A DNA stretch of 64,000 nt from Nelumbo lutea (Eukaryota > Streptophyta > Magnoliopsida > Proteales > Nelumbonaceae). This document shows, piece after piece, positions 45,593 to 58,300 of the stretch; position 1 is the first letter of the stretch; each line of letters opens with the position of its first letter. A model generated the notes under the pieces. That model did not search any database and was not told the DNA's origin. It worked only from the letters and a program-made list of their open reading frames with translations. The translations under genes and the position numbers were made by a program. The stretch is taken from NCBI GenBank assembly GCA_022828595.1, contig JAKGHH010000004.1, positions 50,890,922 to 50,954,921 on the forward strand. The letters are read 5' to 3'.

Positions 45593-45828
45593 CAAGGTTC
45601 AAAGTATCGATACTGGCCGATATGCCAGTAGGGCGTGTATCGTCCCTTTTTTTTAAGTATTTCTCATTTTTTTCGATTTTGGTTCAGAGGGGCTAGTTTA
45701 AGTCCTAGCTACCCTCTAAACCAGGCCCTGACCCGTAGGAGCGTATTAGGAAAGTCCCAATACGGGCCGATACGTAAACCAGGCCCTGACCGATACGGGT
45801 CGATACGTAACCATTTTTTTTATCCTTG
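45593..45828. mobile_element. Small hAT-like element, 7/8 TSD
   Basis: Starts CAAGGTTCAAAGTATCGATAC and ends TTTTATCCTTG. Flanks are TTGGAGGG (45585-45592) and TTCGAGGG (45829-45836). It contains a duplicated CGATACGTAA..CCAGGCCCTGACC segment. Same family as 44234-44476. Confidence 0.7.
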
Positions 45829-46052
45829 TTCGAGGGATACCTTCCGAGTGTCGTAATACGTCTATCCCATATCCATGAGATGCAGTCATATATATAAAAA
45901 ATGCTTAGTCACTTCTCAAGTGGTTAAAGAAAAAAACGTACTACAACTGTTTCAAATTAAAGAGTTGTTTTTAGGAGCATGGAAAATTTAGACGTCTCTT
46001 GTTTAATGACTTCCATGCAAGAGATAAATAGGCAATGAGAGAGGCAAAAAAT

Positions 46053-46352
46053 TTAGAACTGGAACTGCATCTCTGAAGTGTAACCAAGTTCTTCAAGGTG
46101 TGCAGCCATGGCCTTGTTCATGGGTGGTGGGCCACACCTCAAAATCTGCAAATAATGGGATTAAAGTTCAGCACTAAATTTTATACACAAAATAATGTAA
46201 ATAATGGTCTGAATCCGAATCGGTGCATAGTAAGATATTGAGTCAATGTAGATAGTTTGATCTACCTGGACATCAGCTGCTGGTGGTGGGCAGTGGGTCT
46301 TAATCATTTCCTTGGATACGAACCCAACGCCACCATTCCATACATCTGGAGG
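46053..46352 (-). other. CBR1-like exons n-1 and n
   Basis: Exon 46352-46266 follows TTCCACAG and ends CAG|GTAGATC. A short intron (46265-46146) ends TTTGCAG. The final exon 46145-46053 ends at TAA. The join DVQ|ILRCG is in phase. Confidence 0.9.
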
Positions 46353-49300
46353 CTGTGGAATTTAAAGCAGGCATCATCAGAAATTGATGTATACTTTACT
46401 AACAGTGGCAAAAGAGAAACATTATGCTAATGACAAGAAACCAGAATTAAGTATAAAGTAAGCAATGATTAAGAAGTTAGTCATCAACCCGCAAACATGG
46501 AATCTGGATTTCGTCCTCACAATACTTCAGGCATGCATTATTGAGAATATCTTCCATTAATGAAAACATACAAATACGGAGATGTTCAGATTGTTGAAGA
46601 TGGTGTGAGGACAAATTTTGTGAAGATATAATCCAACTAAATGGATATGGTATGAAACTTAAAGATATATATGGTATGAAACTTAAAGATTTTGTTTTTC
46701 TATATTTTGTATTACAGTGTTTTAGTAATTGTTTTAAAAGACGACCCAAGTACTTTTTCATGAGTGGCCGTAGGGGGGAACACTCTCTACAGTTGCAGTA
46801 ATCAAAGCCCAAGAGAAGTCTGCATAGTGCAGTGGTGGAGAGCTCTCAGCTTCAGGTCGGTTACCACCTTATTTGCTGATGTAACTGAACTACTTCAGAA
46901 CTGTGACAGTCTCGGCAAGTCTGAACCAGTGTTGCGAGCTGTCAGAACCTTCTTCAATACTGCAACTAGTCTTTTTTTTTTCAGCACTGTGAACACTTTG
47001 GCTAGTCTGAAACAGTGTTATCTACACGGAGTCTGCAGCCAAGATGTCTTCAATATCTGGAGAGGTCTCTTCTAGGGATATCAGACCTGGTGGGAGGTCT
47101 TCAAATCTGGAAAACACGAATCTACACAGCTTGCAGATTACAAGTGTATTGCTGGATGAATACAACTTCAGGGAGTGGTCTGTTTCTGCAATGCTTTTTA
47201 TTACTTCCCATGATCTCACAGGCTACTTGGATGGGAGTAAGAAGGAACCTGAAGTTGGCAGTGCGGAGTATGCAGTGTGGCGCAAGGAGAATGCCACAGT
47301 TATGTCCTGGCTGCTTGCCTCTATGACTCCACGAGTTGCCATGACTGTTCAACACTTTCCCACAACAGCCAAGATTTGGAAAAAAGTGTCTAAAACCTAT
47401 GGACAGAAGAAAAATAAGCTAGAATCTACAGATTGAATCAAGACATTGCTGCCTTAAGGCAAGGGAATATGACAGTTGCAACATATTTTGCAACTCTAGA
47501 AGGACTTTGGGAAGAACTTGACCATCACTTGATTTTTGACTGGGAAAATGCCAGGGACAAGGAGAGACATGATAAGCAGATTGAAGAGAGCAGAGCCTTT
47601 AAGTTCTTGGCTGGCTTGGACCCAGTGTATGAGGGCATAAGGTCACAAATTCTAGGAAGAGATGAACTGCCCGAGTTATATCATGTTTATTATTTGGTAA
47701 AGAATGAAGAAGTCAGGAGAAAGGAGATGCAAGTTGACTCTCAGATTTAACTAGCTGAACAATTTGGTGAACATTCAGCCCTGATTTCCACTAAGGGAAA
47801 CAGACATCCAGACAAGAAGCATCTTAAGTGCACTCATTGTGGGGGTGAGAGACATGTAAAAGAAAAGTGTTGGGTCATGTATCCTCACCTGAAACTAGCT
47901 GAACAATTTGGTGAACATTCAGCCCTGATTTCCACTAAGGGAAACAGACATCCAGACAAGAAGCATCTTAAGTGCACTCATTGTGGGGGTGAGAGACATG
48001 TAAAAGAAAAGTGTTGGGTCATGTATCCTCACCTGAAACCAGCTGCATTGAGAAAGGACAAGAAGCAACAGAAGGGTCATGCGGCAAGTGGGAACCTTGT
48101 CACTAGTAACAATGGTGACAAACTCACAGAGTATACCAACAGTGGCTTCTTCTCCCATGGGGCAAGTTACTGATTCCTCTGGAGCCGGTGCCTTGGGCTT
48201 CACTGCTGGTGAGGTAGAGGTCCTTAACCGGGCTTTAGCCCGTCTAAGGAGTAATTCTTTTGCTTCCACATGGACACATATGTCCTCCTTCTTGGGTTAT
48301 TGATTACGGTGCAACTGACCACATGGACACATATGTCCTCCTTATTCTCTTCATATCAATTGTTGTCTAGTCAGAATAAGATGAGAGTTACTGACGGGTC
48401 TTTCTCCACCATCTCTAGAAAAGGGGTGGTTGACCTAAGCAAGGACCTCTCTCTTAAATCAGTTCTACATGTTCCCAGTCTCACCTCAAATCTTTTGTCT
48501 GTTTCAAAACTTACAAAAAATTTGAACTGTAGTATAACATTTTTTCCTACTCATTGTGTCTTTCAGGACAGATTGACGAGGAGAACGATTGGGAGCGGTC
48601 ATGAGTATGAAGGCCTCTACTATTTTGATGCAGACATCGGTTCAGCCTTACAAGCATCTGCTGCTAGTAGTCTGGAGAGTGTGGAGTCAATAGCTAGGTT
48701 GCATCTGTGGCATGCTAGGCTAGGTCATTTACCTTTCTCTTCATTAGAAATGTTGTTTCCCGAATTGTTTAAGGGCCTCTACTATTTTGTCTGTTTGTGA
48801 AGTATGTCAAATGTCAAAACAATGTAGAACTGTTTATCCAATTTCCAGTAATGAAATTCGAGCTCATTTTGATTTAGTTCATTCTGACGTTTGGGGCCCT
48901 TCACCTATTGTTTCTATTAATGGCTTTCGTTACTTTATCAGTTTTATTGACCACTACTCTCGATGCACATGGATCTACCTGTTAAAAGGAAGAGATGAAG
49001 TGCCACGGATAACTATGGCATTTTGGAAAATGATTGAAACACAATTTGATAAGAGCATTAAACAATTCCGGTCAGATAATGCTGCTAAATATTTTGAAAA
49101 ATCCTTGAACTTATTCATGGAAGATGTAGGCATGTTATATCAATCATCCTGTGCTAATACCCCTCAGCAGAATGGGGTTGCTGAGCGCAAGAATAGACAT
49201 CTATTGGAGACAGCTCGAGCCTTACTATTCCAGCACAAAGTTCCCAAGCAATATTGGTCTCAAGATGTACTTACTGTATCATATCTGATAAATCGGATGC

Positions 49301-52300
49301 CATCTAAGGTGTTCGGTATGAAAACCCCTTTCTCTATTCTGTGTCCTACTCTTCCTGACTTTCCTCTTCCTCCACGGGTCTTTGGTTGTATATGTTTTAT
49401 ACATGTGAAGGATCCAAAGAAAACCAAGTTGGATCCTAGGGCTACGAAAGGAATATTTTTGGGGTATTCTCCTACACAAAAGGGTTACAAGTGTTATGAT
49501 CTTATCTCCAAGAGAAAGTATGTCAACAGAGATGTGGTCTTTTTTGAGTCTCAACCCTATTTTCAGTCTTCTCAGAATCCTCTTCAGGGGTAGACTAGTG
49601 GGATGGAAAAGGATTCTCATTCTCCCTCCTTTTTTGTTCCCCTATCTGTCTCGGGCCTTCCATCCTCTTCTTCTACTCCTAGTTGTGGCATCCCGGGTCA
49701 ACCTAGTGAGGCTCCCACTGTGCCGGTTACCTCTCCTGATACTACAAATATCCCTAAAGGCTCCAATAGGAAACAGAAGGAGATACGGATCACCTACAAC
49801 AGAAGGAAAAAGGGCCCTCAAACTCATGACAGCAACAAGTTGGACTCAGATCAATTTGTCTCTACAATCCAAGGTAATTCCAACACACATACTTCTGATT
49901 TGGATCTTCCTATTGCTCTTCGTAAGCCTATCCGTTCTTACACCACTCGGCATCCCATTGCTGATTTTGTTTCTTACTCACATTTATCAACAGCCTATCA
50001 CTCCTTTGTGTCTGCTCTTTCCTCTGTACATGTTCCTTCTAGGTACTCAGAGGCCGTGTCTGATCCAAGGTGGAAAGAAGCTATGAATGAAGAGATGAAA
50101 GCCCTAATGAAAGCAAGAACTTGGGAATTAGTGGATCTGCCAGAGGGGAAGAGCACTGTCGGGTGCAAATGGGTGTTTACTGTAAAGCATATGGAGGACG
50201 GGTCCATTGAGAGGTACAAGGCTAGGCTTGTGGCAAAGAGGTTTAATCAAAAAGAAGGGATTGACTACAAAGAAACCTTTGCCCCAGTAGCAAAGCTCAA
50301 CACAATTCGGGTTCTATTGTCATCGGCAACAAATTTTTCATGGGAACTTCATCAGCTGGATGTGAAGAATGCCTTCCTAAATGGTGACCTTCATGAAGAG
50401 GTATTTATGGAACCTCCACCAGGCTATGACTTTGATAGAAAGATGTGTAAACTGAGGAAAGCATTATATGGTTTAAAGCAGTCTTCTCGTGCATGGTTTG
50501 AGAGGCTGTGGGGCCATGAAGAAAGTGGGGTACACTCAGAGTGGTGCAGACCATACCTTGTTCATAAGGAGACAGGATAGCAAACTTACAACACTCATTA
50601 TTTATGTGGATGATATGGTGATTACCGAGAATGACTTGGAAGAGATCAAAAGACTGAAGAAGATTTTAGCTTCTGAATTTGAGATCAAAGACTTGGGTCA
50701 TTTGAGATATTTTCTTGGGATTGAAGTTGCTAGGTCAAGAGAGGGAATCTACATATGTCAGCGGAAGTATGTTCTTGACCTCCTAGAGGAGACGGGCATG
50801 ATAGGGTGTAGACCAGCAAATACTCCAATAGAACAAAATCATGGCCTACAAGAATCAATAGGGGAGGACTATTGTGATAGAGAGAGATACGAAAATTTGG
50901 TAGGGAAGCAGATATATTTATCTCTCACTTAACCAGATATTGCTTATGTTGTGCATGTTGTCAGTCAATTCATGCACTCTCCAAAGATCCCTCATATGAA
51001 AGCAGTTGAAAGGATTCTCAGGTACTTGAAGACTTGCCCAGGAAAGGGAATTCTATTCAGAAAAAACAATAAAATTGAAATTGAAGCTTACACTGATGCA
51101 GATTGGGCCGGTTCTGTTGGGGACAGGAAATCAACTTCAGGATATTGTACATTTGTGGGAGGGAACCTGGTTACATGGCACAGTAAGAAGCAGAATGTAG
51201 TTGCTAGATCAAGTGTCGAAGCTGAATATGGAGCTATGGCTCACGGGGTTGCTGAACTCCTATGGCTCAGGACTCTTCTTAATGAGTTTGGCATTAAAGC
51301 TGAGGGCCCTCTCAGACTGTATTGTGACAACAAGGCTGACATCAACATTGCAAATAACCCTGTGCAACATGACAGGACAAAACATGTTGAGATCGATCGA
51401 CATTTTGTTAGAGAGAGAATAGTCTCAGGAGAACTCTACATTCCTTCTACTCCATCTGAGATGTAAATTGCAGATGTACTGACTAAAGGGTTGGCTGCAG
51501 CAAAATTCGTAGACCTTCTTGGCAAGCTAAACATGATTGACATCCATGCTTAGCTTGAGGGGGAGTGTTAGGTTGAAGGGTTTTATGTATTGATGGTTCG
51601 GCTGATAAGTGTTCTTATTAGCCTGTATTTGTGTTTAAGTTGTTATGTAATGGGCCTGTGTTAATGGGCATAAGTTTATTTGGTGTTTTAAGTAGTTTGG
51701 GTGTCCCATCACTAATCAGAGGCATTCCAGACATTTCCTATAACATTGTACTGTAATCTAATATAAATTATAGTACTATCAACTGGGTTAAGCAGTTCGA
51801 CATTCTCAGCACCTCTTGGTCTCCTCCTCTCTTCTACTACTTCGGCTACAACATTTCAGCTTACACCCATGATCATGATACCACTAATCTATGTTTGGTT
51901 TGGCCTTTCCATTCATTCAATGCCTTTGATCCAGCTGAGATTCTGATTGGATGGTCTGCATTCCATCAGGAAATGATTGACCATTCATTTGTGGTTTGAT
52001 CTAAAGGATCTTGTAAAGGATAGTCTGGAATAACCAAGTTTATAGTCTAATTGGCCTTGATCTTCCGGCTAAGTCTAGAATTGGTCTAAAATGAAAAGAT
52101 TCCAAACAAGGCATGTGATTAGTTCAACAAACCAGACTTGAAGTAGATGGTCAATTAAGATTCGATTTAGGCGAGAGGGTATGCATAGACTCTAAATTTC
52201 TTCCCCTATACATCCCCAAAGTTTGGTTTAGTCAATTTATTATTGAATACCAAAAAGGACCATAATACCCCTACATACTGATAATTCCCAATTGATGCAA

Positions 52301-55300
52301 AGAAGCAGCTTACAAAGAGCTACAAAGGACCTAAACTAAGACAAAGAAAGGTGCAAAAATGGGGTCTCCACGAGCATGATTTGAGAAGTTTAGTGATGCT
52401 ATGGTTCCATTTGGATTGCATGGGTGTTAGTTAGATTGTTTGGTCTTTTAGAAAATCTCAACTTCGTGCAGCAACATCCTAGTGGCATATGTGGATGATA
52501 TAGTGATAACAAGAATTGACTCTAAATGCATTAATGATTTAAAGATATTCCAATGGGAGAAGTTCCATACTAAAAACTTGGGTAGGCTTAGATATTTCTT
52601 AAGAATTGAAGTTAATGTAGTCTGCCACAGATTTTATTGCCCCAACACAAGTATACACTTGACTTACTTGAGGAGACAGGTATAAGGCTGTAGCTACGCT
52701 ATGGATCCAAACACTATGCTTGCACCAGATTAGGGTGAGTTGGTAGATGATCCTTGACAGTTAGAAGATTGGTTGGAAAGTTGAATTATCTCGCCATTAC
52801 TCATTCAGACATTCCCTTTGTTGCTGGTGTAGTATGCCAATTCATGAGCAAACCTCAAGTACCTATCTTGAAGCTGTATTCCAGATTTTACAATATTTGA
52901 AGGGATCACTAGGTAGAGAAGTGGGTATAGAAATCATGGACACTTGACTGTTTTGGACTTTGTAGATGCGGACTAGGTTGGTTCATGTACAAGTCGATGT
53001 TCTACAACAGGGCATTATACATTCATAGGATTGTGCATTGGAAAAATAGGAATGTCTTCAGGAAAGAGAAACCAAGTGTAGAGATGTTGCAAGAAACAAA
53101 ACTGTCAGAGATGGACAGGAGATGGATAAGAAGTATCTGGGGATGTATAGGGCTAAGCTGGTGGTCCTTTGCCCCATCTTGGGGAGCATCTAGAGGAATT
53201 CTGACAATTTGGAAAAATGAAGAACTAGAGTGTCTAGAGGAACTTGTTGGGCAATTCTCAGTTTCAGTGAAGATGAATAAGGAGAATGACAATAAGGAAA
53301 GGGTTTTAACCAATGTGTATGGCCCTAACTCCTATAGAGATAGAAACCTTTTCTGGGAGGAACTAGCTGCAATTAGGGGATTGTGGGAGGGTCCATGGTG
53401 TGTGGGGGAAGACTTCAATTTTATCAGGTTCACAAATGAAACAAATAACTCCAATAAGGGCATAACCACAAACATGAGGAATTTTAATGCTTTGGTGGAA
53501 TCTATGGAATTAAAAGAACCCCCTTTGTTGCAAGCTACCTTTACTTAGTCAAACTTCCAGGAGGTCCCAGTGTGTTCTAAATTGGAGAGGTTCCTATACT
53601 CAGTTAACTGGGAGGAGCTTTGGGGAAATCTCGTCTTGAAAGCACTTCCTAGAGTAACTTCAGACCACTACCCCCTTTATCTTGGTTATGATTGTTGGGA
53701 GATTATTAAGGGGGATTTGTGGGAAGTCTTTGAGGAATTTCATGAAAAAGGGGAAATCTCACCTAGAACAAATGCAACCTTCATTGCTTTGATACCCAAA
53801 AGAAAAGATGCAAAATCCCCAAAGGACTTCAGGCCTATCAGAGAGACTGAAGACTTGTTTTCCCTTGGTGATCTGTCAGTTCCAAGGAGCCTTTGTCGCT
53901 AGAAGGCAAATTGTGGACCAAATTTTGGCGGTAAATGAGTGTGTGAAAGAAAAGAGAAAGAAGAGAGAAAAGGGCTTGATTCGCAAATTAGACCTAGAAA
54001 AAGCCTATGACTTGGTGGGCCAGGACCTCCTCGTTGTGCTAGAAAGGATTGGAATGGGAGAAATGGAGAAATTGGACCAGAGGTTGTATTAGTTCAGTTC
54101 ATTTCTTGATCATGATAAATGGGGTTGCTAGAGATTTTTTCCTAGCCAAAAGAGGGTTGAGACAGGGAGACCCTATATCCCCCTTCTTATTTACTCTAAT
54201 TGCAGAAGTCCTAAGTAGAATGATCACTAAGGCTAATTTGGATAACATGATTAGTGGATGGAGGGTAGGAAGGAATGAGGTGCATGTCTCTCACCTTCAA
54301 TTTGCGGATGACATTATCATTTTCTGTGATGGCAGTAGTGAGGCTGAACTAGGAATCTAAAGGACTTGGTCAATGAGCTCCAAAGATTTTCAAGCTTAAC
54401 AGTAAATTGGGGAAAAGTTGTGTGGCTGGAATCAAGGTGGAAGAGGGTAGATTGCAGCTTCTGGCAGAAACCCTAGGTTGTGAGGTGAAAGAGTTGCCCT
54501 TAGACTACCTCGGCCAGCCCTTGGAAAGAAACCCAAGATCTGATAGCTTTTGGAAACATGTCCTAGAAAGATTTAGCAAGAAATTGGCTATGTGGAAAAG
54601 GAGTTATTATCTCTCTAGGGGGTAGAATAACCTTAATCAGATCCACTTTAGCAAACCTGCCCATTTACTTTCTCTCCACCTTTAGGATCCCAGTCAAAAT
54701 AGCTAAGCAGCTTGAAAAATTCATGAGGGACTTCCTTTGGGAGTTGGGGGATGAAAGAAAGGATCACTTAATAAAATGGAAGAAGGTACGTAAACCAAAG
54801 GAGCAGGGTGGCTTAGAATTGGGAATTTGACCAAGAGGAATACAGCACTGCTAGGGAAGTGGCTTTGGAGATTTCCCCTAGAAGGAGATAGGTTGTGGCA
54901 CAAGGTCATTGAAAGCATTCATGGTTTAGATGAGAACGGCTGGGATGCAAAGCTAGACTCTCATACTTCATCAAGATCCCCTTGGAAAGCAATAATTGAG
55001 GTACTTCCTTCCTTCCTTAATTCCATCCATTTTGATGTGGATTGTGGGAACAAAATCCTTCTCTAGGAGGACCTCTGGATTGGTGATATACCTCTTTTCC
55101 AACAATTTCCAACTCTTTACACCCTCTCAGATTACAAGTTCAGACTTGAATCCACCTTTGGTGCTTCTTCCCAAAATGGGATTAGTTGGAATTTTGGGTT
55201 CAGGAGAGGAATAAGGGACTCTGAATTTGCTTTCACCTTTGGAGATTGTGTTCTTAGACCAAAACTCACCTGATGTTAGGGTTTGGACCCCTTCCCCTGA

Positions 55301-58300
55301 TGGCTGTTTCTCTTGTGCTTCTTTGTTCAATATCTTAGTTAACTCCTCTTTCAGGGGTTTGGCCTTCCCATTGAAAGAAATCTGGTGTAAACCCATCCCA
55401 CCCAAAGTTCAAGGTCTTTGTTTGGAAGTTTTCCTTGGCAAGGTAAACACTTTTGACATGCTACAGAAAAGGAGGCCAAATACTTGCCTTTCTCCTCACA
55501 TGTGCACACTCTGTAAGGCCTGTGGAGAATCCATTTCCCACTTATTAATTTCCTGTCCTCTTCTATCCTGTATTTGGGAATATTTTTGTTCTCTTTTGGT
55601 TGCAGATGAGCCCCTCCACAAGAAGTGGTAAGCTTATTCAACCCCAATTTCCTAAGGCTCAAAGCAAAGTCAACTGGCTCACAAGAAACATGACTGTTAC
55701 CTCTCTTTGGGTGGGAAGATCAGCAAATACCTTAGCGGATGGGTTAGCTAAGCAAGGGGCTTCAAGGGAACATTTATTTTGGGCTGCTCTGTAATTTTAT
55801 TTCTAGGTATTTCTGTTTTTTAAATTGATGTAATACTTGCTAGAAGAGGTAACAACTCGTGCCACCTCTTGGGTCTCCTGTATTGCCTCATTTCTGATTA
55901 ATAAATTATCTTCATTCATCAAAAAAAATGAAGGATGGAGAGTGGATTATGGTGAGGTGAGGGTGGACAATAAAAAAATGCCTGCCACAATTCAACTTCT
56001 TTATTCTTCAAAAAAAAAAGATCATGTGGAGAACCATAGGAGCTGCTATGGTGTGGACAATTTGGGAAGAAAGGAACAATAGAATTTTTAATGAAAAGGA
56101 GCAGGTTAAAGGAGGAACTGTTGGAAGCAATCCTGCTCTGAGCTGCACATTGGGTAAAAACGTCAAATCTCCGCCTGAAGTAAAACAAACTGGAACCCAC
56201 CCTAAAGAGGTAAGACAGGATTGGAGACCACCAACTGAAAGTAGGCTGAAACTGAACATCGATGGTAGCTCCTTGGGTAACCCGGGAAGAGCTGGTATTG
56301 GGGGAGGGAATAGAAACCACTAAGGCTGTGTTGTATTCAGGTCCAGAAGGTATAGGAGACTCAGTCATGGCAGAAACCTTGGCACTGCTACCAGTGATTT
56401 AAAAGGCACACCTGAGGCGTGCCCAGGCGCCCAGACGCACAGACAAGGTGCATTTTGGGGTATGCGCCTCGCCCAGGTCCTAGGCACACTCCTTTCAAAA
56501 GGCACATGCCTGGCGGGCCTAGCACCTCAGCCCAGGCGTGCGCCTTTTTAAATTTTTGCGCTTTTTTGCTGTTTTTTGAGTCTAACGGCTGGGCCGGGGG
56601 CTCCGAGAACCCCCTATTTGCTAATTTTGTTCATTCATTCATTGCAATAAAATATCTTTTTAAAAGACAATGAAAGTTATAAAATCATTATTTTTTATGT
56701 GAGAAATAATAATTTCAGACCCTAACATAGACTTGTTCGGGCTTGGCTCGAGAGGCATGGTAAAAATGCGACTCATAGAATCAAGAATGCAATATGGTTT
56801 ACATCACATTAGCTACTTGAAGCAATGCAATTAAGGAGAAAAAGGGATTGTGGGTTTTACATGCTTGAAAATGCTTTATATGTTTGCTTTTATTTTTAAA
56901 TTTTCATTTGAATTTGTTTTACATGTTATGTTTATGTATTTTAATTTTAGATAATAGGTTTTCTAAAACATTTGTTTTAAAATTTAAGTTTATATTTTTT
57001 ACTAACATTATATTTAATATTCTTTTAATTTTTGCATTTTTTATAATTTTTTTGGCATTTTTGTTGAATTTTCTTGCTTTTTTATTTTTTGTAATTTTGC
57101 GCCTTTCTTAAAAAGGTGCATGCCTCGCCTTGCACCTCAGGCGCAAATTGGCCCTTGCGCTTTTTTTGCGTCTTGTGCTTTTAAAACACTGCTACAAGGG
57201 TTGAGATTATCACAACAGCATAGCCTCAGAAATTTGGATGTTGAAGGTGATTCACAGTTAGTAATCCATTGGGCGAAGCACCATGGAAATACAGACATGC
57301 ATTTAGAGAGACTGAAGTGATTGCAAAAGACTTGAGTACAAGCTTCAGCTGGGTGAGAAGAACTGCAATCGGGGTAGCAGATACACTAGCTAAACAGGGA
57401 GTAAATAGGCAAAGTATTTTCTGGGCATACTTGTAATAGGGTACCGATGAGTACTGGGTTTTGCAAACAGGTGTATTAAGTTCAAATCTTAAGTATTAAT
57501 GAAATCCTTTTACAGATTCAAAAAAAAAAAAACAGAATATAGTGGCAAAGTCTAGTGCTAATGCAAAATATGGGGCTATGAGCCATACTACAGGTGAAGT
57601 AATATGGCTAAAAAGCCTCTTATAGGACATCAGGATTACCATGACACTCCCTATGCATCTTCATTGTGATAATCATGCTGCCATATACATATCACTTCAA
57701 ATCCCGTGTTTCATGAGAGAATAACACATAGAAGTTGATTGTCATTTTGTTCAAGAAAAACTTCAAAGAGAAGAAATAACTACTGTATTTGCAAAGACTG
57801 AAGAGTGAAGACAGATAATCAGTTAGCAAATTTGTTCACTAGACTCTACATAGTGTAAGGAGATAGACTTATACAACACTGAAGTATTGCTGCAGACTAG
57901 CCACAGTAGCAAAACCACTGGCTCCGTGGTCATCTGGTTAGTAACGCTTGTCTAAGAAGGATCACGGACTTTCTCCACAGAGGCAAGCCATGGACACTCT
58001 TCACACTCAGACTTGGACCACAGATACCCTTCGTGGGATGTAAGACAATAAATAAAGCAAGTTGCAGTCTAGGGAGCAAATAACTGAAAAGGCCGTATAT
58101 GGAAGATCTTCTCTCCCCTGAGACAACACGTGGTAGGAGCCTGCGGGTGTGGGAATCAGAGCGAATATGCTCCCTGCATCACAGTCACAGTGAATATGCT
58201 CCCTGCATCAGTCAGAGTGAATATGCTCCCTGCATCACAGCCCAACGTGTGTCCCCTCATGGGAGCAACCTAGGGACTAGAGCCCTTAACCACCTAAAGA

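Larger units (their letters stand above)
53042..57538 (+). mobile_element. 5'-truncated L1-type LINE inserted in copia 2
   Basis: Starts inside the endonuclease region and ends in TTAATGAAATCCTTTTACAG plus a poly(A) at 57520-57532. An approximate duplication (AAAAATAGGAAT at 53042-53053, AAAAACAGAAT at about 57528-57538) flanks it. It splits the copia 2 RNase H. A 5' truncation, an A tail and variable flanking repeats are the marks of target-primed reverse transcription. It contains a further LINE tail (55621-55928) and a hAT element (56392-57187). Confidence 0.8.

Noticed and set aside
46645..47043. Search for a 5' LTR of copia 1
   Set aside because: No match to the 288-bp 3' LTR and no tRNA-Met primer site was found upstream of the gag start.
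57919..58000. tRNA-like sequence (GGCTCCGTGGTCATCTGGTTAG)
   Set aside because: The D-arm wording is there, but no anticodon arm, T-arm (GGTTCGAATCC) or matching acceptor stem can be formed.
58158..58245. Three regularly spaced ~30-bp repeats, CRISPR-like at first sight
   Set aside because: There are no unique spacers of constant length; it is a simple tandem repeat in a plant intron.
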